A stretch of DNA of 64,000 nt from Volvox africanus. Taxonomy: Eukaryota; Chlorophyta; Chlorophyceae; Chlamydomonadales; Volvocaceae. The stretch lies in the NCBI GenBank assembly GCA_030268105.1, contig BSDZ01000119.1, positions 639,001 to 703,000 on the forward strand, in the 5' to 3' direction. This document shows, one piece after another, positions 33,563 through 43,800 of this stretch. Within the stretch, counting starts at the first letter, position 1. Each line of letters opens with the position of its first letter. The notes beneath the pieces are model-generated. The model was given only the letters and a program-made list of their open reading frames with translations, ran no database searches and was not told the origin of the DNA. Position numbers and translations under genes: made by a program.

Positions 33563-34396
33563 TGTTGTACCTCTCCTTCGTGGTTGCTCATAAATATCTG
33601 CACGTCTGAAGGCTTTCGACACAGATGCGCGAGCACTTGCAAGTACAGCAAGGCAAGCGCGAGCAAACAGAGACAGCGGAAGACTTCAAGACAAGAAGAG
33701 ATATAACTTACAGTCTTACAGATTGAAGCGATGCAATGGATGAAATCACCGTCAGCGCCGGAAGCAAGCAATCATCACACGGCGGTGATAAGCGAAGTTC
33801 AGGCTTAGCTCGGGCTAAGTAGAATAGTGATTAGCAATAATAGTGTAGAACAAATGAGTGTTCTCCGGTATCGAATGTCTTGTCTTACTTAGCCGTCCTC
33901 GCATCTGTTATACTCGCAGCATCGCAACGCCGTACGATTCACACTAGGAGGCCGATCCTAAGTGTGACAACCCTACTGCGTATAGGCGATGTCTACGTAT
34001 AACAACGTATAAGCCTTTCCGGCATTCGCATGATGCAAGGGTCCGAATATCGATATTCGGTTGCAAGGCATGTATCGCGACGAGTGCGGCGCTCTCAACG
34101 TGTGCTGTAATGAAGTAATATTATATCAAATAATATTACTTATCGTTTCGTAGCACGAGCATAATGCGCACTTCAATGATTCGGGATTTCATGCATGCTA
34201 GGCGGATTTGCCATGATGCGATGTCGTGATGGATAATGGTGACATGCCAAATGCATATATAAATATATACGAATACATTTATATCATGCAAGTTCATTCA
34301 TATGCATTGATCGTTCATGCGTTCATCAAAATAGCACTTCGCCTCGTAGCGTCGCATCGACCTACGCATCGGCGGGAAACGAACCGTGGCACAACA
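33563..34396 (-). repeat. Family-A 5' LTR of the outer element
   Basis: 834 bp, TGTTGTACCTC...GGCACAACA, followed on the right by the duplication GCGGA (34397-34401). Palindrome CCGAATATCGATATTCGG at 34043-34060. Confidence 0.9.
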
Positions 34397-34401
34397 GCGG
34401 A
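34397..34401. repeat. Target-site duplication GCGGA, right copy
   Basis: Matches 9684-9688 on the other side of the nest. Confidence 0.8.
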
Positions 34402-35342
34402 TAGCATCCTGGGCCAAGGAGGACCAACACAAGTTAAGTTGTGACGTGCTACGTAGCCCCTCAATCTAATCATGGAACACAACACCCATGCATGTGTATG
34501 TCCTGCCAGTGGGTCCTTGTAGTAGTCGTACATGTACGGTCCACACACCAGCACAATATCAAGGTGCAGAACCACCCTGTCAGCATCTCGAGAGGCCTTT
34601 GCAGCTCTCAACTACAGTCCTCGCTCATGCAAGTGCGAGACAACATCATGGCACGACAATTAAACGATGATCCAGAGAGTGTGCTCCTGTTTAAGGTGCT
34701 CAATGTCGAGGCATCCTTATCCAAGCAAGGTAAAAGTCATAGCCCTGCACTATGCACGGTGTGAAGTGTAATACTGTCGTATCCTGCTGTGCTGGGTGTC
34801 TACGCGGGTATGAAGTATCCAGGATGGACCATGTATGAACGGACATCTTCCGATCGGGCCTTTGCTTATTAGGCGGATGTAACCGACAGCAGAGATACAA
34901 ACAATACCTCCACTTCAGAGGCAGCAAGCTGACTGTCGTAGTGGTCGTACAATGTACGGCACACACAAGAAAAGGTAAATAAAATCACCCACTCAGCATT
35001 TGAGAGGCCTTTTTGGCGGCACTCATCTACTACAGTTGTCCTGTGACCACAGAGCGAGAGGATCATGCCATGCGAGAGTTGCTTCCCGGTTAAGTCAAAA
35101 CTTGCCACAGGTTTCCAATGAATGTACACCTGACAGAGGGAAATGCCCTGAAGATATTTCAAGGGCTTCTTATGGTCTGTCTTTACCATGCATTGACACC
35201 CCTCCAGCAGGCAGGATGAACATGCATTCACAGAGAGCATTAATGGTAGGTGCATGCTCTTGTTTGCTCTTTCTGCGCAACAACTGTTGTCTGTCCGCTA
35301 AAAAGCTCCTGGCTATCACTCATGCTCTGAGTAATAAGTGCT
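34402..35342 (-). mobile_element. Decayed, rearranged Ty3/gypsy relic hosting the nest
   Basis: Minus-strand fragments: an integrase zinc-finger start (YYKDPLAGHTHAW, about 34480-34560) and an RNase H piece (LLEGCQCMVKTDHKKPLKYL, about 35150-35220, then SFDLTGK). The neighbouring RNase H motif LLAITHALSNKC appears on the plus strand at 35306-35341, so parts are inverted. A 28 bp stretch at 34574-34601 (CCTGTCAGCATCTCGAGAGG) occurs inverted at 9626-9653 and, diverged, at about 34985-35010. No LTRs recognised. Confidence 0.55.
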
Positions 35343-35344
35343 GA

Positions 35345-35838
35345 TGCTTCAGTTGTCCCTCCATGGTAAAGACAAACCATATTCAAAACCAACCCTGTGT
35401 TTGATGGATTCCATTATTGCTATTAGGGAACTTTCATCTTTTCGTTTACACAAGACGATCTTACTCAACAATCAGCAATATAACAATAATACAATCATTA
35501 TTATCGAAATGTTTATATTCTTGCTGCAGCCTTCTTTTTATATAGTGAGTTTCTTGGTGCTCATGACTGTTTTAATAAATACTTAAGTGCATTTAATAAT
35601 ACCATTTTTCGCAGGTCTTCAATTGCCAGATATTTTCGCGGGTCTCCGAGACAGGGAGTGTTGGGTAAGATGCCTTTTTCCTTGTGCAGCGTCTTCCGCT
35701 GCCGTAACAATTGATCATAAATTACGACTTCATGATGTAATGTTAAAGCAATCTTCGATAATACATGCACTATTCAATACTTAAAGGAACGCGACGTATA
35801 ACGTGCTCGTCAGTACGGCCAGATTTTTTCCTTCTGAC
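35345..35838. other. Intergenic, no gene recognised
   Basis: AT-rich sequence between the gypsy relic and the kinase gene; presumably contains the kinase promoter. No motif identified. Confidence 0.35.
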
Positions 35839-38800
35839 ATGGACGACAGCCAAGTACGTCCGCACGCAAAAAGACAGCTTATCCCTGTGAGACAAGTTGC
35901 ATGATTAGCGAGGTTTCCTTGCCCTCAACGACAATCGGGAGCCCCTTGGAGCCGGGCTTTGCCCTGCTGGCATGGACCAGGAGAGGCAGGCAAAAAAAGC
36001 CATGCAGGTAGAAACAAATTTCCAATATAAGGGCAATTTTATTGCATACCTTTGTGTTGAAGACCTGACGATAACTTGCATACAGGACTTTGGTAATCGG
36101 TATGCCTATATATCCCGCCTGGGCGAGGGCTCATATGGCACAGTCTTGCTATGCCACGAGCTGTCTCATGAAGATGAGTCCAGCGCAGGTGGTCAGCGCA
36201 CTGGCCAGTGCACAAGCACATTGGTCGCGGTGAAGAAGTTTAAGTGGGCTCACAATGATGACATGGTAGGGTCCTTATTGATGGCTTGCAATCATGACCA
36301 CAATGCGTCTTCGCAGCCGACGTCCTTGTATGTATTAAGCTTTTAGGGCGATGTAGGTCGGACGTGTAGGACACTCCAAGTCTCATAGCAACCACCAAAT
36401 AACACAGGCTTTACCTTCGATCATTATAGGGTCTGACGCTTGCGCTCCGCGAGATCCGGTTGCTGAAGAGTCTGAGCCATCCGCTGATTATCCCGTTGCG
36501 CCGAGCTTTCTTCAGGTACGCCATAACAGAGCTTGGGATAATTTCAAGGCATATATTTAATTCAAGTAACGATGTAGAATAGAAGACCTATTGCTGCAGC
36601 CAGTTAACCAGTTTTTGCCTAACCAGCAGCTGTTCCCTATACCCTCGCGACAGTCGCGAATGCAAAGTGTACGCAGTTTTTCCCTTCATTGATGGAGGGT
36701 GCTCTCAAAGCGTCCTGAAGTCGAGGTTCCCCCATGGTATGCCGCCCGCTCGGCTCAAGGCCTTTGCCTGGCAACTGTGTCTCGCTGTCCGTTACCTGCA
36801 TAAACAAAAGGTGTGGGGGGGAGGCAGAGCTTCTTGCTTCGACAAGCCATATGTTCAGGGGTCCGACGCCACAAACAGGCACTTTACCTTTCGATGCCTT
36901 AATGGGTGCGGCACATAGGATAGCTGTTAGGGGCGCTAATCACAAGCACTTGTGTATAGATAATATGGAATCTTGCCCCCCTCTCCTTTCCCCGAGTGCT
37001 ATCTATTGTAATTTCCGGATTTAGTATCGAATTCATCACGGTTGCTCCAGTCGTATAGGATGGTCGCTCAAACCTATGGATTACGGAACAAGAAATATGT
37101 TCATGCCTGTAATCACCCCGGGTTTTGATCAATCCATCGAATAGGTTCTGCATCGAGATATAAAGCCCGCAAACGTGCTGCTTTCAAGTGACGGAACGAT
37201 ACGGCTCTGTGACTTCGGTTTAGCGCGTCGTTTTGGGACGCTGGGCGCTGTAGCGCCACAACAGTCAGGTACCGGCGTGGACGAGCTGACGCCGTACGTC
37301 CAAACACGGCCCTACCGTGCACCGGAGGTACTGCTGGGTCAGCCGTACAGCACAGCCGCAGGTGCGAACTATCAATTAAGAAAGGCGCAGTATCCTGGAG
37401 AGCGGTGCTCTCACGGAGATGACCATGCCCAACCCGCACCGGACCAAATTATCCGTTCCTTGTAGCTACCATCAACCGTAAACAGCAACCATTAACGAGC
37501 TTTTTACTTTCGTTCTTTATCCTTTTGGGGCAAACTTGATCCCCTATTTTTACACTGCCCCTGTCCTCGCCTTTTTCACGTTTTCGCTTTCTTTGCCTTT
37601 TGTTATCAGATATCTGGTCCCTGGGCGCAACACTGGCAGAAATGGCCACAGGCAGCGTGCTCCTGCCCGGCACCAGCTCTCTGGATCAGCTCTGGCGCAT
37701 CCTGGGTGCTTTGCCGGGGCCCCGGCCGGTGGCGCTGCAGCGCGCCGTGGATACACTCCACAAGCTAGACCCGGCGGCTCTTAGTCCCCAGTTACCTCCG
37801 GAGATGTGCCCGAAGCAGCTCCCGGGACCATCACTGTTCGAGCGGCTGAGCAGGCACGGCCAAGACCACAGTGGCAGCCACCATGGACGCGCCCTCGCGC
37901 AGGCCCACGGCCATAGCACCATGGGCGGCGCCACACCCCTGGAGCCTACACTGGTGGACTTCCTCATGGCGTGTTTGCAGCTGGACCCCGCCGACCGTCC
38001 CACTGCGGAGGAGCTGCTGCAGTTGCCATACCTAGCCGGTGCGGGCCACTTGTTCGCTGGTCATCACATGCTGGAGCGTCTGCACACGGATCTGCTGGTG
38101 GAGGTGGCATCTGCTACAGCTTCTGCTACGATTCCTGTTGCTGCCGGTGTTGGCAAGGAGGAGGCTGCCGCCGCTGCCGGTGGTGGCAGCGTTGCCGCCA
38201 ACGGCCGGCTGCGGAGTTGCAAGAGTGGTATTCCCGGTTGTTACCAACCGCAAAAGCAGCCTATCAACAACGGCTTCGCAACTGACTCCCCTCCACAGTC
38301 GATGGTGGCGGCGGTGACGGGGGCAACAACACTGCTCCCAAACCCGCCTAACCTCGGGTCACAGATAGATCCTATAGGTTCCAAAGTGCTGCTGCGAGCA
38401 GGGGAAGCCGCTCCGAAACACCGCCGAAGCCTATCTGCGGGCAGTCGTGCGGATGCTCTGGAATCTGTAAGGGCACCAAAGGGCGCTGCAGGGGCGCCTC
38501 AACGGTGTCCGTTTCATCCCGCTGATGCCCGAACAACGGAGTTGTGGAAGCATCTATTGGTGACTAGTAGCAACAGAGCGGTGATGGAGCCGGCGATGGA
38601 TACGATGAGGACAATGGACGAGATTCCGTCAGCACCACCTCAGAGAACACTTCAACAACATCAACAACAACGGCAACAGCAGGCACCGCCACCGTTAAAT
38701 TCTGCCGTGATGGCAATGGCACCCAGCCGTGCTGTGTCCATGCCGCGTTGCTCAGAGCCCTCCTCCAAAGTGTCGCAGCCGCGGGGCTTGCGGAAGCAGA

Positions 38801-40867
38801 GGCAGCAGCAGCAGCACGTTATTGGGGAAAGCGGGGCTACGATGGCCTCGTCTCTGGATTCCACCCTGGGTCCAGACTGCTGGGGACGGCAACTTTCTGC
38901 CGCGACAGCGACCCGTGGGTCCAAGCAGTCGATTGGCCTTGGCCTTCTCCGGCGGCCTAGATTCCGTCCGGGCCGTGTGAAGAAGTTGCCGTCGCCGGCC
39001 AGGGCGCAGCAGCCTCCCACCGCTACGGGCGTGACCGAAGGCTCGGGCGGGGCACCTGCACTTGGATGGAAAATAAAATTCAACCGCAATACTTCAGCCC
39101 CGGATCTGCTGCAGTACGGCCAGGACGATATATCCGTACCAAACGGCGATGCTCAGGTCATGGCGCTTAGCTGCTACCCCGCTGGAAATATGCAGACGGG
39201 GGCGTCGGAGCGCCATGCATGGTCCCAATCGGTTTGCCATATTGATACGGAGGCAGGGGCCGGACTGCACGGAGAGCGCGCCCCAGGGCCGGGGGCGGAC
39301 AGACAGCAGGTAAGACCTAACCCCTGTTCCCTGCTACGGTTCTGAAAACAATTTGCATTTAAACATATTCAGATTGGCATTACTAGCCTACCAAATTATT
39401 GGTAACTGTGTCGTTTAGATTGGCCGGATGCCAATCTCATTTGACACTGTTCTGTGGCTCAGTCAGTCATCATGCATACGGTAGATAGGAAGGGCGTGCA
39501 CATGGACAACGCGGGACCATATGCTCATCCTATATCCCAAGCATCCTCACTGACCCTCAACCATGAGAATGTGAGCACTCGCTCTTCACTGGTTTCAATC
39601 TTCCACACAGACCACCCAGCACGCTGCTGCGCCCGTCAATGGCCTTGACGACGGCGCCCGTGGTACGAAAACTGCAGCATCACGCTCCGAAACCGAATTA
39701 TCCTCATCTTCCTCACGTATGGCGGTGTACAAGACTACCAACGCGGGTTTATACTCCATTCTCGTGGATGCAGCCGACCCCGATGTGAATCCCGAGGTCG
39801 GCCCAGATGCAGATTTGGACGGGCCATCATCTCAGTGCCTCCCAGTATACGTCAGGCCACAGCAATCTTGCGTGACGTCGGTACCGGGCGCCAGCCTGCA
39901 AGATAGGCCACAGACGGCGACGGCAGTGGCTGTGACAGATACGGAGAGGATCGCGCTAAGCCGTCGCTCCGCCTGGAATGCTGTCCTAGAAGCCGCCGAC
40001 GCCCCCTCCATTGCCGCCAGTAACGCCGGTGGTAGCGAAGGTGCGAACGTCATGGTCGTACCGTCCTCGCCAGGCTCTTCTCTTTTCGGCGGCGGCGATA
40101 ATGGTGGCAGCGGACACCACTCTCGGCACCTCAGCGGCGGATTGGACCCGACGGTGGCGTTACCTAATCGCTGGCGACCAACTTGCTTGGGCTATGCTGA
40201 AGAGGAAAGGAAGACTAACAAGGTTAATATCGCTATTCCTGTTCCGATTCTGAAGAGCTTGCCAACAGCGATGATGGCAACGATGGCGACGGCGGCGGCA
40301 ACAGCGGTGCTACCGATTGCGGCAGCTGGAGCGAACTTAGCAAGTTCAGTTTCAACGCTCGAGCGCAGGCCATTAGGTCCAACCGCCAGCAGTTGTGCAT
40401 TGATGATTACCGCCAGTGGCATGGTCGGTATCGAAGAAGACTGCGGTTTTGGAGCGTGGCCGCAAAGGGTAGCAACAGTCGGCGGCACCGGCGGTGATGA
40501 TGCCCAAATCCAGGGCGGCCGCTCGTACGGCACAGGCAAGTCACTGTGCGACTCGGAGGATGGATGGCTAGGAAAGGTGGCGACGTGGCACGAGTGTGGC
40601 AGTAGCAAGGCTGTGGCGGCGGCGAGGGGCTTGTGTACCGCGACGCAAGGTGCGCCGGCACGAGGCATACAGCTGACATCACCGCAGCTTGCCTGCCACT
40701 TCGATGAAGGATTTGAGGGTGCTTTCAGAGCAGGCGCCGGCAGCATCCCTCCACCGCGCCGACGGCAGAGTCTGAAGGGTTTTGCGACGCTGCTATCATG
40801 CCTAGGCGTCGGCCGCAGCAAACGCCAACTCGGTCAATACAGCTCGGCTGATTCTCAAGAGGCGTGA
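35839..40867 (+). CDS. CMGC-group serine/threonine protein kinase, CDKL/MAPK-like (7 exons)
   Basis: Exons: 35839-35886 (tentative), 36086-36265, 36430-36515, 36654-36810, 37145-37361, 37610-39309, 39611-40867. GT-AG introns and phases join to about 1215 codons. Without the tentative exon, translation could begin at 35972 and read straight through. Kinase landmarks in order: LGEGSYGTV glycine loop, VAVKKF lysine, LALREIRLL glutamate, [13 protein letters not shown] catalytic loop, CDFGLARRF, activation segment [19 protein letters not shown] with a TPY as in JNK-type MAPKs, then [13 protein letters not shown] roughly 20-residue insert lies before the lysine. After the catalytic domain (about residue 400) come about 800 residues rich in Ala, Gly, Ser and Gln ([10 protein letters not shown]), with no recognised domain. 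Substrate and pathway unknown; cilium-linked CDKL kinases are the nearest comparison. Confidence 0.85.
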
Positions 40868-43800
40868 AGGTTTAGCCAATCAATTTGCAGGTTGCACTAT
40901 TCTACAAGGCAACAACTTGTCGCCTCACGTATCGGTGTGTCGTGTACGAGAGGTTGGGAGAGGCTGTATTAGAGTCGTAGTAACCGTAAAGGTGAAAGGG
41001 CAGGTGGCTGTGAGACAGCAATGCTATTGGAGCTAGGTGAGCCGTGAGAGACGGACGTGTGAGGTAAATGGCAAGTGGCAAGCGCCCGAAGGCCGGCCGG
41101 CCACTGGCACCGGCGGCGTGTGCGCAGCAAATAAATGATGCGACTCAAGATGAGCCGCTTTGGACCACAGGAGGCTCGCCTGCAGGTGTGTTTGTGAGAG
41201 CTAAAAATGGTTTCCACATCCCCAATCACATTTTCGCCCAGTGTATTCGCCAACCCCATATGATGTGGGCCCCATGGACTGGAGAGTGGGGACGTGCAAA
41301 ATCGGGAAATCGGGGGCGAACACACAATTACAACTGGCAGAGGGATTGAACTAAAGGGACGCTGACTGAGTAAGGACGTGGGTTAGGTGAAGGATTCGAG
41401 GGAAACAACCAGAGATGCTGATTTTGTTCCGGACTAACATACAGCATTGGCATTCACGTTCGCGCGCGAGGTGGGGTCTCGCGGGGCCAGCACGGTAGGT
41501 AGGGAACCGGAGCAGGATATGGTATACCGTGATTATATCGTGAGTTCTTATCCTCTTGCCTTGCATGGATGGTTGCGCTTGCTAATGCAAGAGGAGTAGC
41601 AGGCAACAGCGGCGAACAAATTTCCGCTGCTTCCCTAAATTCTTTCATGCCGCTGCTGCATTTGGGAACGACCCATAAGGACCTTATCTTGTACCTCATT
41701 TTTACTCTGCTAGGCGATGTGGTCTGAGAGGGTTGTATGAAGGTGTTTCCCGAGTGTTCCCTAATTAATCGGGTCTTTGGCTAGATTTAAGGTTGACTGT
41801 CTCCTCCCTCTCCGCCCGCTGCTTCCACTGCTTTTGAATCGTTCGGGAGCCGCGTCCACTGAGACGGACGCACTCGTTGACGGCGCGGAGGGGTGGCTCA
41901 TCCTCAGCCGCATCCTCATGTGACATGTGTGTCTAGCAGGATGTAGCTTATGTCTCATGCTGAGTGGCGAGTCGTGATGCTTTGATCATTCCTATACTGC
42001 GCCATGTCGCATTGTGCGCCGCGTTATGAACAGACAGTACCCCCGTACGGACGGCCGAGACCTTGTTGTACTTTCATATTTTCATATATATCATCTTTCA
42101 AGAAATATGCCTTTCATGCATTGATTCTCCCCGGTGGCGCCTGGGAGCGCTCCCGTCTCCAATCATTACTGCCGCATGTGGCGTGATGCGGAGTGACGAG
42201 ATGTGAAGGAGCTCTGTGGTAATTATGAACTGTTGGTTGGTTGGCTGGAGAAAAGGAAGACGGAATTGCGCATGTTGCGTTTTTGCTCTGGGGCGCAGAG
42301 GTGAGAGCTCGTGGTGGTTGCGATTACAGTTAATGGCAACGAACAATGTGCAGCTATCTAGCTAAAGCATCGGGCTACGAATACGGCATAACGTTTAGTG
42401 GCAGGAGGGTGAAGAAAAACACTAGGGCAGGTATAAAATTTTGTCATGCGACATTAAGTGTACGAGTTTTGATACAACAGGTGTTAAATGGTGTTTTTTC
42501 AATATCATCTGAAAACAAGAAAAGAAAAGATGTTTCTCGGTGTTTTTGGAAACCCAGGCCGGCCCAGAATCGTCGCGCCATTTGGTGTCGGAGGTGGTCA
42601 CACTCAGTTTTTTTCAGTTCGCGAGGCGGTCACACTCCTGCTTTGCCCTTCGTTGGGTTCGCCTCATCATTCTAGGGTTTGCAAATGCGTGTCTACCTGT
42701 CTCTCTGTCGGGCCGGTCCAGATGTCGGTGTAATGGTGGTGAAGCCGAACCGGTACAACATAACGGTGGGTTGGTGATGGAAAGGTTGTTGGATGGACTA
42801 TGCTTCGCGTCGTGGCGTCGCGCCTAGTAAAGTCTGTTGCAGTACGTCGGCTCACGATTGCGAACGTTCCGAGATCTCCTGATCAACCTTAAAGCCCTTT
42901 CATGTGGGGCTGTGTCCATGTGTTCCGGTCTGTATACTGCCGTGACCTATGCTGTAATGTGTTGCATTGAAGTGTATTGTAGCGCGCCTAATTCTACATG
43001 GGTGTAAACGTGCAGGTGTCTCCGTAGCTGTGCTTTGTGATAGTTACTGATTCAGTTGTGAGCGGCTGGAAATTTCCCAAGAGTAGTTTACGGATGGGAT
43101 TTGTGGCAATTTTAGAACGGCGAAAGACGATGCAAGAGACGGAAACTGATGTTCAAGAAGGCTTCTGTTACTTGGGAAATGAAAGGTTAAGGCGAATACG
43201 CATTTGATCATCCCGCAAAGTGCGTAGCTGCGCTTCTTCGCATTTCTGCGGGTGCTACAGGAGTTCGTGTGTGCTTGCACAGCATGGATTGTTGCAGGGG
43301 TTTTTGCAGGTATGTTGTTTTGAGTGTCCCACCGTCCGCTCAGAACCTATACGTCCTGGTTCGGCACTCCGAGCTTCGATTGGCAGCTTAAAGTAACTTT
43401 GGGGGAGAACGTTGGAATTGGGGTACGCGGGTGGCAGTAGCCTTTACACTATACATTTTATCATGTTTGGTTTCGTATGGCGATATAATGGTACCGTTTG
43501 GCTATACTCCGCAAGGACGCATGTTTTTCCGATATGGAGACACGAAAAGTAAAGCGCAAGTCTAGCATTAGCAAGAACTAACATTTTCGGGATTTGACGT
43601 ACAAAGTACACTCCGTGGGAAACTCATGAATACGGCAATTCCCCGCTTCGTTGATTAATCAATATACGGTTGAGTGGAGAGGAGAAGCCGCGAAGGACGT
43701 GTGTCTGTGTGTTTAAGTGCGTCCAAGAATATGGCAATGTGTTTGCGGAACTTTAAGGGAAGGAAGGTCGTGTTCTTTAACCCCAGAAGCGACCGGGCCT

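Larger units (their letters stand above)
9684..34401 (-). mobile_element. 24.7 kb nested Ty3/gypsy chromovirus cluster (outer family-A insertion)
   Basis: The outer boundaries are a family-A LTR at each end (9689-10522 and 33563-34396, both 834 bp, same orientation) flanked by the same 5 bp, GCGGA (9684-9688 and 34397-34401). This marks a single minus-strand insertion. Its inside has since been rebuilt by a plus-oriented family-A copy starting at 11790, a foldback at about 19.85-19.96 kb, and family-B insertions at 15513, 18897/20121 and 23276-30736. Domain order in intact parts is gag, protease, RT, RNase H, integrase, chromodomain, that is, a chromovirus. Confidence 0.85.

Noticed and set aside
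40192..40821. 209-codon minus frame opposite the kinase tail
   Set aside because: Shadow of the GC-rich kinase exon 39611-40867; no features of its own.
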